64,000 bases of DNA from Lumbricus rubellus (lineage: Eukaryota > Annelida > Clitellata > Crassiclitellata > Lumbricidae): positions 6,062,813 to 6,126,812 of the forward strand of contig OX243824.1 of NCBI GenBank assembly GCA_945859605.1, written 5' to 3'. Shown here piece after piece: positions 46,199-58,034 of the stretch. Below the pieces are notes generated by a model. The model was not told where the DNA came from. It saw nothing but the letters and a program-made list of their open reading frames with translations, and made no database searches. Position 1 is the first letter of the stretch, and the number at the start of each line of letters is the position of its first letter. Both the position numbers and the translations under genes were made by a program.

Positions 46199-49100
46199 GT
46201 AAGTTTAAGTGAATTGTTGTTGTTTTACATCTGTGTTGCTTTGTTTATTTATTGTTTATGTTTGTTTATAATAAATATTTATTATTATCATCATCATCAG
46301 TTCCTTATATTAGCAATTAATTTTGTCAGTGTTGGGTACAAGTAGATTACCTCCATTGTGCTCTGTCATTTGTCAAGTCCATTGCCCGCCCTGCCCCCCT
46401 TATTTGTCAATCCAAGTGACGTTTTTCTATCCAGGTAGTCTTGGTCTGCTCTTGTTATTTATTTGAGGAAATTTGATAAAACAGTTGCCACCTTTTCTTT
46501 TTCTTTCTCTATGCTTCTGGTTCTCTAACACACTTGCTTTTGACTGGACAGCTGCAACTACAATTTTCACAATTTTCTTTCACCTGAAGAGCTCTGCAGT
46601 TTTCTACGGTTGAGGAAACTTTCTCTGTAGTGCTTCTTAGGCAGCCATGACACAGCACTCTTGTGAGATACTTAAAGAGTACAATGTGCTGTTGTATCAT
46701 CATCATCGTCAATATCCTTAGGCTCAATGCCCGTAGGAGTCCGACGCCACTCTCTGTCTGAGTCTGTCTCGTGTCATATACTAATGTACTGTCATATACA
46801 TAATGTACTGTATACCAGTGGGGCGCTGTGGTGTAGTGGTGGCGTCGTTGCCTTGGAGCCAGAACGTTCGAGGTTCGAATCCACCTTGCCGCGTAAGGAC
46901 CTTGGGCAAGTCCTTCACTCACAACTGCTCAGCGCTTCGGCGTGAACTCCGATGCAGTGTCCGCTCTGCATTCGGGAGTGCCTCTGAGTAGTTGCCTAGG
47001 CCTGTCTGCGGATAATTTTTTTCAAACAAAATTTTGAAAAAAGATCTGTTATGTGAGAAAACGCTGTACACCGTTTATATCCTCGACTGCAGTCTGCAGC
47101 CCTGTTCACGTGTTCAAATCCTCCCCCCCCCCCCCAAAAAAAAGATCTTCGAATTGTTAAAACTAATTTACTGCATATACTTCGACCATGTCCATTTGAG
47201 ACCCCTCGAAATGAAAACCCCCTCAAAAAATATTTCTCTGGCTATGCCGCCCCTGGAGCCGGCTTTGAACACTTCTTTTCCATGTTGTCTCAGAACTGGA
47301 GGAATTTTTTAACGAGCGTTCCTTGCTGTCATCCAAAGCTCCCTCCATCGGTGCGATACGCTTGAAGGGCTGCGGAGGATGGTGAAGGAGGACTGTTCCG
47401 CTAATACCGAACAGATGAGTTATTCGGGATCTGTTTGTTTTTGTTGTTTGTCAAGTACATGCTGCCGTTCCTGCTAAACCAGACCGGGTCACTTCTCTTC
47501 TACATGACCCTGGCCAACGTCGGTAAGTTTAAAAGGAGAAAAACACGGAGGAAGGGCTGACGTGTTGTTTTTACATGTCTAGCTGTCAGACTGAGGACTA
47601 ATACTACTTGTGGCTGCTTGTGGCATTGATTATATGGCCCGCTGCTGGTTTTTCGGCGTGCCAAAGGTTTTGTGCGGTCTTCTTCTTCTTCTTCGGTTTT
47701 CCTATGATTAAAGTGCTTTTGTGAGGCTCTTAGAAGGCGGTACGCAAAAATGATCGGGCAGAGGTGGTACATGCTTACATGTAGGTCTGCACATGTAAAC
47801 ATATATACATTCGTGGATATGTTTAGGTGTCTACATACATGCATATATATATATATATAAATTATATACACACCAACATATATATGTATGTATGTGCAAA
47901 CATATTATATATGTATATATATGTGTATATAATATATACCATATTACATACACATATATATAATATGCTTGCACATACATACATACATACATACATATAT
48001 ATGTTGGTTTGTATAATATATATATATATATATATATATATTGTTTATGTATATATATGCATGCATACGTAAATATAGAATAGATGTGTTGTTTCATACT
48101 CAAATATAAAAACACACGCACGCAGACACACACACGCAGACACACACACACATACAAAGACGCAGACAGACATTGGTACATGTAGAAATCGTTTGATGAA
48201 AGAACTGTGACCGGTGGTGGTAGGTCGTCGGTTGATGAAAATTGACATTGATTGGAAGGATGTTGGAAGGAAGGCAGAGCTAAGGAATATATATCGGATG
48301 TCAAAGAAAAAGCCGAGTATTATCATTTTCTTTCTGCCATAACGTTGACGTGGGTCTTGCCTATCCTCGTTAACGCTGACTTGTTTGTCCAAAGAATATT
48401 TGTGCCCGGGGGGTTTTGAGGGGGGGGTCTGGGGGGAGGGGATTGTGTCCTTGAACTCTTCTTTTTTTCATCTTCGTTTCTTCTGATTTATAAAATGCCC
48501 TCTTAGATTTTAGGTTCTGCTTTTTGATCAGGATTATGATTAAAAATAATAATAAATAGATATAGTAATGAAAATAGTAATAATGATAGTAATAATAGTA
48601 TGAGTATTAATAATAATATTAATTATTAATAATAATGATAATTAATAAATATGAATAAACTATAATGATATCAAATGAATTTTATGATAATGTGAAACAT
48701 GCCACTATAACTAATTGTTGATGGTTACAATAAACTGATTCGAATTGAATTGAATTATTATAATTGGAATGATAATTACGATAGTTGCTTAAAATCAACT
48801 ACAACAGGATAATGAAAATTATAATAATGTTGGTAATGGTAATAATGATATTAGAAGCATATTAACAGCAGTATTGTTATAATAATAATGATGATGATAT
48901 TAAAAAATAATAATTTAGTCAGTTTTTGATTTTTATTTCAGATTTGTCTCTGGCAATTCCTGTCACCAATTCCCTCACTTTTCTCTTCACTACTCTCTCG
49001 GCAAAGATGATGGGAGAGAAGATTGGCAATACAGGTAAGTCTTTCTTGACTGCACCTTACGTATAAAGAAGCTTGAGCTCACAGCACCGTTGAATAAACT

Positions 49101-50017
49101 GGTCTCTCTGACGTGGCTTTTGTGGACGCTGAGAAAATCTCAAAGATTTACATTATATTACATTACATTAGAAGGCACAAGTTGAACTTAAGTTCAACAA
49201 AATTACTCCATTCCTTTTTGTAGTTGCATTTTAATGAGGAGGAGGAGGAGGATTATAGTAAATAATAAAAATTATGATAATGATGACAACAATAATAATG
49301 ATACTACTACTAATAATAATGATAATAATAATAATGATGATGATAATAATTATAGGGTAATAGTGGTAGCAGTGATAATAATATTATTATTATTTTATAA
49401 TAAATAAATAGTGATAATAGTTTTGCTAATAGTGACATAATAATGATAATAGTTATTTCTTTTGTTTACTTGCATGTAGACACCTGGTTTACTTCATAAT
49501 TGGGATCTGTTATATCACATGTGTCAGAAGTTCGTACCATGGGTCACATTCTGAATTGCCGATGTTTTCTGGCTAAAAACTACACAATTTGAGAATAGAT
49601 TTCAGATTTTGCATTTTTAAGGCTTGACTTTTATGCTGTGCTCATTACTTGCAATGAAGATCATATTTAGATTATTTTGACGAGCCTAATTTGTCTGTAT
49701 ACTAAAAACGAACCATGTCAACGTTTAGTTTTGCCAAGAAATTTTTGACGACAACATATGAAACTCGAGATAACTTAATCTTGGCATCACCTGATAAAAT
49801 TTTCCTTTCCACCTGGTACCACCCACCACTTGCTGGATAATATTTTCACTGGCCCACCATTACAAGGGAATGGACGAGGGGTGCTATATAGAGACCTTGT
49901 GTACAACAATTGGAGATGTAGTTTAGCCAGCATCTTTTTTCTTTTGTTGTAGGAACTTACATTGGGATGGTGTTGGTGGCGATTGGTGTGTCCATCTGCA
50001 TCTATTCCAAGAGTTGA
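46047..50017 (+). CDS. TMEM234: TMEM234 family membrane protein (UPF0546), four exons found
   Basis: The exons are 46047-46198, 47456-47522, 48942-49034 and 49953-50017. Every donor is GTAAGT and every acceptor AG, and the phases join cleanly. The joined product is about 124 residues plus a missing N-terminus; the human protein has about 140-165. Landmarks in order: SMLWGCTNPLLKRG near the start (family W-G-x-T-x-P-L-L-K-R), YMLPFLLNQTGSLLFYMTLA, DLSLAIPVTNSLTFLFTTLS, GEKIGNTG, and the last hydrophobic helix MVLVAIGVSICIYSKS before TGA. Four hydrophobic segments fit a small multi-pass membrane protein of the DMT-like fold. An N-glycosylation-type NVT lies in the first loop. The biochemical role is unsettled; a zebrafish study linked the vertebrate protein to the kidney filtration barrier. 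The first exon supplies two bases of a split codon before 46049, so an upstream ATG exon is expected. Confidence 0.9.
46820..46999 (+). mobile_element. tRNA-derived SINE, in TMEM234 intron
   Basis: A box TGGTGTAGTGG (46829-46839) and B box GAGGTTCGAATCC (about 46870-46882) are spaced as in a tRNA. The tail is CTTCACTCACAACTGCTCAG..GCCTCTGAGTAG. It lies between exons A and B in the sense orientation and matches the inverse copy at 35713-35887. Confidence 0.85.
47456..47522 (+). CDS. TMEM234: TMEM234 exon B
   Basis: The acceptor TTGTTGTTTGTCAAG ends at 47455. The exon has 22 codons starting TAC ATG CTG CCG plus one base (G), then GTAAGT. It encodes the membrane segment that follows LLLNWR of exon A. 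Confidence 0.9.
47838..48060. repeat. TA/ATAC-rich microsatellites in TMEM234 intron
   Basis: TATATA and CATACATACATA runs follow exon B, with CACACGCAGACA words to about 48160. Confidence 0.9.
48540..48935. repeat. AAT-rich low-complexity intron sequence
   Basis: ATAATAATGATA words run up to the acceptor of exon C. A similar block lies at 49240-49455 in the next intron. Confidence 0.85.
48942..49034 (+). CDS. TMEM234: TMEM234 exon C
   Basis: The acceptor TTTTTATTTCAG ends at 48941. The leading AT completes GAT (Asp) with exon B. The exon ends ACA G before GTAAGT. It encodes the DLSLAIPVTNSL helix and the charged KMMGEKIGN loop. Confidence 0.9.
49953..50017 (+). CDS. TMEM234: TMEM234 exon D, terminal
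   Basis: The acceptor TCTTTTGTTGTAG ends at 49952. The leading GA completes GGA (Gly). The final helix is followed by TGA at 50015-50017. ATTAAA at 50499-50504 is a possible polyadenylation signal. Confidence 0.9.
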
Positions 50018-51259
50018 TGACGTTGACTTTAATTGTTTATATTCCATTGTTATTGTCTTCACTATTATCACCAGCAGCAGTGATAGTGGCAGTGATCTCT
50101 ATTGTGTAAAGCTCTTGATTTCAATTCCACCACCACTACCAGTCCACCACTGCTATGCAGCATTGTCATCATCATCATCATTATTGTTGTTGTTGTTATC
50201 AGCAGCAACAGAATCATTATCATTCTTCTTTGGCAGGTTTAGAAATGCATATGCATGAAACGTTTTCTGTACTACATTCCAGCATTTTCATCATCATCAT
50301 CCAGTAGCATAGCCATGAAAAAATTTCGTGGATTTCCGTTTTTTTTACCATTGGACATGGACTCAAAATACTCAGAAGGAGCACAGAATTGTTAGTGAAA
50401 ATAAGCTTAGGATTTTGCTCGTTTTGAGTTTGAACCTGGAAAAAATCACCCTATTCACGCCCATGTCATCATCATAATATTGTCATCTTCATCATCACAT
50501 TAAAGCATGATTTGTTTGACTATGCAAGAATCTGGAGACGTGTTATTAAAAAAAAATTGTTTGGAAAATTGTTATACATGAATTAAACTAGTGACTTTTT
50601 AAAATGCATGTCCACACCTTTGGTTTGTTTAATGTAGCTATTTACTGCAACGTTGCAGTTAGACTAAAAATCTGCTAAATATTCACCACTTGCTATTCAA
50701 GCAACTAACATTTTACGTCACGTGTCTATTTTTTAAATGTTAACGTTTGACTTGAGTTGTGGTTGAAGATTAAGCCTAGTTACTTCGACGAGTTTGTTTA
50801 TAATTTATGGTCTTGCACTAAAATCGAGTTGCCATCTAGCGATTGAAAACTCAGACGTAATACAACGCATCTAGGTTTCAATAGGGTGCAGCGCGCACAA
50901 CCACGACCGTCTGAATCACGGCACAACCAAGTTATTAATTAAGAAAGAAGAGGACTTCTGAGTTTTATTGTAGCCTACGCTCGCAAGTGTCTTCGGGGAG
51001 GGGGGGGGGGTGGGTGGTTCAAATTAACTAACAGGAAATTTCATATCGAAAAATAAATTAGATGAACATGACGAGAAACAAATGAAATTATTCGTAGTTT
51101 ATGTCGGAAATATGCTAAACAAGTAAGTACATGTGGGCCTACATGACCTTGATACTAGTTGATAGGCTTTACATTCAAACAAACATGCATATAAGCCTAA
51201 TAGAATTAAATACAAGGCAAAGGTTTTCGATGAATTATGCTGTTGTTTATCAAGGGGAT
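50018..51259. other. Downstream of TMEM234
   Basis: Contains the 3' UTR, CAT-rich low complexity (50160-50230) and an unassigned remainder. I see no other supported gene. Confidence 0.35.
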
Positions 51260-51563
51260 TTAGGATTTTAGGTCATTGTCAGTGAAGGTTTGAGAGGTTT
51301 GTTCAGTTTTAGCAGGAAATAGGTCAGTAACCATCAGTCTAGTCAACAAAATAGGAAGTAGGTCAAATCCATCGCGGTATCCTCTCGATAGAAGTGGACA
51401 GGAGCTGCTCCAAGTGAGCCCCGATACGTCTAGAGAGAGCGCCCACATCTGCAGCGCAAAATTATGGCCAGCTATTCGAGTTCTTTCAAGTGCTTTCCTC
51501 GGAGTCCCTTCTAGTCTCACTCTAAGTGCATGTTCTGGTGGATAGATTGTGTTGAGAGCAGGC
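51260..51563 (-). CDS. Candidate coding exon, - strand, unknown gene
   Basis: On the - strand an acceptor-like CCTCGCTTTTACAG (ending at 51564) is followed by a frame open for 100 codons to TAA at 51260-51262. The product begins PALNTIYPPEHALRVRLEGT, continues PRKALERTRIAGHNFALQMW, and ends FTDNDLKS. Complexity is normal and there is no ATG near the start. The same frame is also open about ten codons upstream of the AG, so the splice is not proven. I recognise no family. A remnant of an unrecognised transposon ORF is equally possible. Confidence 0.3.
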
Positions 51564-51603
51564 CTGTAAAAGCGAGGATATCCTATCCACTATAGATAGC
51601 CAC

Positions 51604-51705
51604 TGCTCTACATGTGGTGGTGCCAGTCCAGAGCCTGTAGAAAGGAGGAGGGTAACGCTAATTTTATCTTTGTTATGAAACAATGTCGTTAAGCGGCAAC
51701 TAAAC
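51604..51705 (+). mobile_element. SINE-like repeat
   Basis: GTGGTGCCAGTCCAGAGCCT, GTAGAAAGGAGGAGGGTAAC, TATGAAACAATGTCGTTAAG and CGGCAACTAAACC follow the order of the 31.6-33.6 kb family. Confidence 0.65.
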
Positions 51706-51773
51706 CAGTCACTAACGTTGCATTAGTACTTTGTAATTAAGAGTGCATTGCCTTGTAATGGTTTCAATAGCAA

Positions 51774-51776
51774 TAG

Positions 51777-51817
<41 letters not shown>

Positions 51818-51818
51818 A
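51774..51818. repeat. (TGAT)n microsatellite
   Basis: About ten GATT units. Confidence 0.95.
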
Positions 51819-51865
51819 TAGACACGCAGCGGCGTCACATCGATTCCAACAATCAGTTAACTATA

Positions 51866-52488
51866 CAGGGTGGTCCAAAATAAACTGCACAATGATAAAT
51901 AATTGATAGTAGGCCTACTTTATTCAGACCAATTCAAATTTAACCGTGAAAATTCACAAAAACACAGCAATTATTTTTACTGTAACATTACATGGATGGA
52001 TTTCGTTACATAAAATGTTCAATGTGTCCTCCTTGCTGCTCGACCACGCTTTGAAGCCAACGACGCCATTGATCAATTGCGCGGTCAATGAAACGCAATC
52101 GCTGTTCAACTGCTGTCCAACTTTGCGCCTGTACTGGTTAAGTCCGAGATCTTTCTTTACAATACGTTTAACAGTTGAACGTGAAATGCCGGTTTCACGT
52201 GCGATCTCCCGTGGGCTCTTATGGCTTAGCGGTTTGTCTTCCTGGCTACAGATAAGGCACTTACCAACTTGATATTTGCATCTGTTCGAGCTGATTTCGG
52301 ACGTCCGCAACCCGGCTTCCTAGCTGTGGTACCTTCGGTATCAATTTTTTTAATGAGGATAGTACGACGTTTCCATGTCTTATTTGGAAATTCTTTCATC
52401 ATACGCAAGAAAAATGGCATTAAACATTGAATTGTTATACATTATATCAAGAAAACTGTCACTGTGCAGTTTATTTTGGACCACCCTG
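51866..52488 (-). mobile_element. Internally deleted mariner-type transposon
   Basis: Perfect 26-bp TIRs (51866-51891 and 52463-52488, starting CAGGGTGGTCCAAAATAAAC) are flanked by TA on both sides. On the - strand it encodes the transposase start (MPFFLRMMKEFPNKTWKRRT, basic GCGRPKSART), then after a frameshift the helix-turn-helix KSPREIARETGISRSTVKRI. It then jumps in a third frame to a C-terminal tail ending in TAA at 52006-52008, with FIDRAIDQWRRWLQSVVEQQ. The whole DDE/D catalytic region between HTH and tail is missing. At 623 bp it is about half an autonomous element. It is non-autonomous but has intact ends. Confidence 0.9.
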
Positions 52489-52953
52489 TAGGCCTAATGC
52501 AAATCAGGAAAGTAGGCTAGGACTATCTGTCATCAATAACTGCTGTACTCGGGCATTTTTAATGCAATGTCTCTGTAGCTCTATAAACACGTCACTGATA
52601 ATTAAGTGGATATCCATTTCCCTTCTTAGCAGTCTTAGCACCCGATATATCGCATAAAACCAGACGTGCGTGTACTCGGTGCACCTTTCCTGACCCTGAT
52701 TTAATTTGCCCTCTTCCCTCTGATGTCTTTTCCTAGAAGTATTTCCTATAAATGGCGAAACGACGCAACGGTACGACCGCACCTAATGCAGTAATAAATT
52801 AAACGACGCACAAGCGGTCCAATGGGGAATGGAGACGTCCAGTAGACGCGCGTCAACATTGCTCGCTCGCGTCGGTTCATGCTGAGAGATTCATTGCATT
52901 GTCGATTCAGGCCGAGGGAGGAGACGCTGGGTGGAAGCGGTGGGCTGATCCAC

Positions 52954-53443
52954 CAGGGTTGCCACTCAGCACTTGTCAGGTCGTCGCGAAAAGTGCGAGT
53001 TGGGCTACTTTTCAATACGCTCGCGACTGAAAATTTCGTCCTCGAGGCCAGGAGGCCTCGCGCTGTTTGGGCTACTTTTGAGTTGTCCATCTGTCATTTT
53101 GAATTCTCATGAAAATGACAGCAGTATGCAACTTTTACACATTCATATGTGGCGTTGCTTGCTTAAGAATAGGCCTACTTAAGGCATAGTAGGCCTGCCG
53201 CCTTCAGGCTTGTTTACGGTAAGAATTAAGCAGTCTGCTCTAAGAAAATTTAATAGATGGTACCATCACCAGTCTTGTAAGTTGTAACATGACTTTCCGA
53301 AACCAATAAAGTAGGGATCAAAATATACCTAGCAAATTTTAAAAAAAAATTTCTTTAGCTGCTCATCTCGCATTCTCGCGACATTTGGGCTACTTCATGA
53401 TGTGATCGCGCGACCAAGCAATTCCAAAAATCGTGCAACCCTG
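52954..53443. mobile_element. 490-bp hAT-type MITE
   Basis: It starts CAGGGTTGCCAC and ends GTGCAACCCTG. The flanking 8-mers are TGATCCAC (52946-52953) and TGGTCCAC (53444-53451), 7 of 8 identical. The internal GGGCTACTT word recurs. Open frames across it are incidental. Confidence 0.8.
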
Positions 53444-54634
53444 TGGTCCACAAGAAGAAACGGTCTATTCATTCTTCGAATCCGTGATCAATAACCACGG
53501 CCCGTCCCATCATCCCATGCAGCGTCGGTCCATCCACGGTGGACTACAGTAGTATAGTAATAACGGGTCTGCATGTCGATACCGCTTGCCGTGGCGCCGC
53601 CTTCCGGATATGGCCACCGGCGCCACACGAGAAGGCAAGGCGCAGACAGTGGCCAGCCGCGTGGCGTCCACATATATTATTATTATTATTGTGACGATGA
53701 TTATCGCGATGGAAAATAATTATTATTCAAGATGGACGACAAGCTTTTCATCGTAAATGTCGGACGGCGATTTCTAGCGTATCATCGGACTGTTTTCTTT
53801 TAGGCAGGGAAGAGAGCAGCGACGAAAAAATGCGGGACAGGTAACTCAAAGGTAGGACGTATACCCACACTGTTTTGTTTACATGTGAATGGACCGGAAA
53901 ATATTTAGGATCGGGTTAATCTCGTGCGCTCTGTGTTGTAGTCTGTGCTGCAGTGCTTCGGTTGCATGTAATAATTAGACGTATTGATGTCCTGTTCACT
54001 GAATTAATTAGCCGACTTTTGAATTTTCTTATCCTATTCCAGTATAATAGGACCAACGGCAACGAGCCTAATTTTTAGTATTAATTTTTGCTGTTGTTGG
54101 TCAAAATGAACATTGCATGGGACTTCAGAATACGCTTAAATGGGTCGTCTGTAAATAGGTATACATAGATGATCAAACCACGGATGGTTAAATATGCAGG
54201 GTCAAAGCAAGCGCTTATGTTAGGTGAGAGGTACTGAAATTGTCCAGCCATGTCTAGTGTCCTCGAAGTTGAATTATTAGTTTAAGAATCGAGTTGAATT
54301 GCGACGGTTTGAATCCATGCACAGTGCATGGTAGGCCTATTCGTAGTCCTAAACTGAACGGAGAATTCACTGTAATTTAATATTAAGAGGATCAGATGCT
54401 TTAGGATGTTTGTGTTTCTAACGTTACTGAAGAGCAGCGATAAAAATGTGCAAATGTGGCGGAATACAATCTATTTATATTAGTGTGATAATGTTGTTTC
54501 ATGATAAATGTTAGCTATGGCATGGGTATACGATCGGCATAGGCAGACCCAGATAAACAACCATATCCCATTTGAGTTTTGAGACCAATCTTAGGGTTTT
54601 GAATCTTTTGATGACCACGAATGTAGGCTATGTA
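53444..54634. other. CpG-rich stretch and spacer, possible promoter region
   Basis: 53480-53680 is CpG-rich with GGCGCC words. At 53831-53840 TGCGGGACAG precedes GTAACT, a donor-like site that could end a 5'-UTR exon for the coding exon at 55682. No coding frame is supported here. Confidence 0.3.
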
Positions 54635-55000
54635 AATTATATGTATGTGTGTATGATGTATGTATGTGTGTGTATGTATGTATGTATGTATGTATGTATG
54701 TATGTATGTATGTATGTATGTATGTATGTATGTATGTATGTGTGTGTGTGTGTGTGCGTGCGTGCGTGCGTACGTACGTATGGATGTATGTATGATGTAT
54801 GTATGTATGTGTGTGTAACTGTGTATGTATGTATGTATGTATGTATGTATGTATGTATGTATGTATGTATGTATGTATGATTGTATGTATGTATGTATGT
54901 ATGTATGTATGTATGTATGTATGTATGTATGTATGTATGTATGTATGTATGTATGTATGTATGTATGTATGTATGTATGTATGTATGTTTGTATGTGTGC

Positions 55001-55003
<3 letters not shown>
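54635..55003. repeat. (TGTA)n microsatellite
   Basis: Long TGTA runs with TG/CG variants at 54740-54790. Same motif as 7981-8211. Confidence 0.95.

Positions 55004-55081
<78 letters not shown>
55004..55081. repeat. (TA)n microsatellite
   Basis: Pure TA with one TG interruption. Confidence 0.95.
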
Positions 55082-55083
<2 letters not shown>

Positions 55084-55321
55084 TGCACGTACTTGCGTAT
55101 GTATACGTATGTAAACGTGCGTATCAAAACACTTGGCAGAGCGTCTGTTAAGTTAAGTAGCTGCACTTTTCAACTGTCCAACTCTTAGGAGTTAATGTCT
55201 GAGAAAATCGGACATCATTGTGTGTCTATAGGGATCAAAACTGTCATCATTATTATTATGATCATCATCATGGTGCCAGTGCAGTGAGACAATCAACACC
55301 AACTGGTGATGAACCATGGAC

Positions 55322-55613
55322 AAAGAGAGAGACAGACAGAGAGAGATATAGGGAGAGAGACACACACAGAAAGAGAGAGAGACACACACACACACACAGA
55401 AAGAGACAGACAGAGACAGAGAGAGACAGACAGACAGAGATAGGGAGAGAGAGATACAGAGAAAGAGAGGGGAATGGTGGAGAGGGAAAGAGACACTATA
55501 GGAGAGACAGACAGACAGACATACAGAGGGAGAGACAGACAGACAGACAGAGACACAGACAGAGACACAGACAGAGACAGACAGACAGACAGACAGACAA
55601 ACAAAGACAGACT
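55322..55613. repeat. (CAGA/GAGA)n microsatellite
   Basis: About 290 bp of GACAGACAGAGAGAGA words. Confidence 0.95.
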
Positions 55614-55681
55614 GATGTTGTATGAGGTACATGTATATGTTTCGAGCAGTGTGTGTATTGTCTATTGGTTTGTTTCGTTAG

Positions 55682-55808
55682 CATGGATGTTGATGGCTGG
55701 CGTTTACAACAGGAGTTAGAACAAGAGGAGTTAGAACAACAAAGGTCAGAACTTAACCAACTGGATTACAATGACAACAGTCGCCTCATAACAAAGAACA
55801 ACTTAGAG
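55682..55808 (+). CDS. Candidate first coding exon, Glu/Gln-rich coiled coil
   Basis: The acceptor TTGGTTTGTTTCGTTAG ends at 55681. ATG is at 55683-55685, and the donor GTAAAC begins at 55809. The exon holds exactly 42 codons. It starts MDVDGWRLQQELEQEELEQQ and ends RLITKNNLE. The QELEQEELEQQRSELNQL stretch has coiled-coil character. The A/C/G composition with clean exon borders contrasts with the (CAGA)n repeat just upstream, and the protein is not a translation of that repeat. I do not recognise the family. Following exons must lie further right. The upstream acceptor implies a non-coding first exon, possibly near 53.8 kb. Confidence 0.55.
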
Positions 55809-55944
55809 GTAAACAATTAATTTCTGGAAATCTTTGTTTTCAATACAACACAGCTGTAATTATAAAATGATGTTCCATTCAAAAGTTCAGAAGAGCACAG
55901 ATGGCCATACGTACGTATGACAGTGCATGAAGGACAAAGCATAT

Positions 55945-56510
55945 TATTAATTATTATTATTTTTATTGTTATCGTCATTGTCATCGTCATTATTATTATT
56001 ATTATTAAATATTATTATTATTATTAATTATTAATTATTATTATTTTTATTACATTTATCGTCATTGTCATCGTCATTATTATTATTATTATTATTAAAT
56101 ATTATTATTATTATTATTAATTATTTATTATTATTATTTTTTTATTTATTTTTTTTTATTTTTCAAAAAAATTTTTATTGCTCCGAGGTACACAGGATCC
56201 CTCGGGGACTTATCTAGCGCCTAACATAAAAACAAAGTCTGGAACGGCCCTACTTATTATTATTATTTTATTATTATTTTATTTATTTTTTAAATAATTT
56301 TTTTATAGCGGTCAAGGACCCCTTCGGGTAAAAACTGAACTAAAACAGAAGTGTGTTGTTATTGTTATTATTACTAATACTACTAAAAATAATTAAATAT
56401 TATGATTGTTATCGTAATTTTTGTTTTTTATCTTTTCTTTATTGTTACTAAATATTATTACTAAAATATTATTATTATTACTGCACATTTATTTGTGCCC
56501 ATTATTCGCA
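55945..56510. repeat. (ATT)n-rich low complexity
   Basis: ATTATTATT blocks. TTATTGTTATCGTCATTGTCATCG-like segments occur twice (about 55965 and 56045), and unique islands lie at about 56180-56250 and 56310-56350. Confidence 0.9.
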
Positions 56511-56745
56511 TTTTTTTTTAGTCGCCACTATCTATTACGGTATAGTTGACATTTCTCGACGGCTTGGCATTTCGGTCGAGCTCCAATTCTGATTTAGTCT
56601 GTTTACTGGAGTTTTCTCATTTTCCTCCCTTGCCGCTTGGCGTCGGGATCCAATCCAGACGACCACAGACGACCAATGAAGCGCTTGGTATTCATTGGAT
56701 TTATGTCATCGTTACAGTTCTGAGATAACAGACAGCAACGTGGCT

Positions 56746-57600
56746 CATCTTTCCATCCATCCATCTATCCATCTTTCCATCTATCCATATATCCATCTAT
56801 TCATCTATATCCATCTGTCCATCTATCCATCTATATCCATATTTTAATCTCTCTATCCATCTATCCATATTTCCATATATCCATCCATCCATCTATCCAT
56901 CTATATCCATCTTTTAATCTTTCCTTCTATCCATCTTTCCATCTATCCATCTATCTATCTTTCCATCTATCCTTCTTTCCATCTATCCATCCGTTCGTCT
57001 GTTCGACCATCCATCCATCTAGTTATCCTATTCATCCGTCCTGCACCACATCCAACCATCCTTCTAATCATTTATATCCATCCATTCGTTTATCCACCCA
57101 TTCATCTATCCATCCGTTCGTCCATCCTTGCATTTGTCCGTTCATTCATCCATTCATCCCGTCATCCATCTATCCATTGACACATCAATTTATCCATCCA
57201 TCCACTCATTCATCCATCTATCTATCAATTCATCCATTTACTCATCCATCCATCGCTATAACCATCGATGTAACCATCCACCAATTTTTAACCTATATTC
57301 ATTCACTCACTCACCCACTCAATCAATCAATCAATCATTAATCCATCCACTCATTCATCCATCCATCTATCAATTCATCCATTCACACATCCATTTATCC
57401 ATTCATCCATCCATCTATCAATTCATCCATTCACTCATCCATCCATCGCTATAACCATCGATCCATCGATATAACCACCCATCCATTTTTCGTCTATTCA
57501 TTCACTCACTCACCCACTCAATCAATCAATCAATCATTAATCCATCCATCCACCCACCCATCTATCCATCCATGCATATATCCATGCATCCATCTATCGA
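56746..57600. repeat. Degenerate (ATCC)n array
   Basis: CATCCATCTATCCATC words with ACTCACTCACCCACTCAATC inserts that occur twice (about 57300 and 57502), about 200 bp apart. Confidence 0.9.
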
Positions 57601-57750
57601 AACTTCTATCAGTGCGCATAATATGTGTGGGGGAAAACCATTCGCGGTAGAGCGTAGGCCTGCGCAGCCTAAACAAAAGCCGGGTCTACCAGAGGCAGAT
57701 GGGAGCCGACTGGGCCCACTGGGGAGAGGCATTTCTGCGCAGTCCCACTG

Positions 57751-57840
57751 GATGGATAGGTGGATGGATGGACGGATGAGCGGGTGGGTGGATGGATGGA
57801 CGGATGAGCGGGTGGATGGGTGGGTGGATGAGGTGGTGGA
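57751..57840. repeat. (GGAT)n array
   Basis: GGATGGACGGATGAGCGGGTGGGTGGATGG, the complementary composition of the array to its left. Confidence 0.9.
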
Positions 57841-58034
57841 GCAGTAGACTATGAATGCGGCTGCATCCATATGATCCCGCAGCTCCAATGCTGCTCAATT
57901 TCTAGATTGCGGATGAACGGACTGCTTGTTTAAGCTGCAACTGACCGCGAAACTGGAGTATGGACGAAGAGGCAGATAGGGGTTTTAATCCCCATTTTCT
58001 TTTGCAGAGGTGACTACATACATGCATGCATGCT

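Noticed and set aside
46829..46882. Functional tRNA gene
   Set aside because: A and B boxes are present, but the acceptor stem is not closed and the unit continues into a SINE tail with a second copy at 35.7 kb.
46509..46922. 137-codon - strand frame in the TMEM234 intron
   Set aside because: It crosses the tRNA-derived SINE in antisense and has no splice or domain support.
52746..53090. 114-codon - strand frame
   Set aside because: It overlaps the hAT MITE border and has no domain or splice context.
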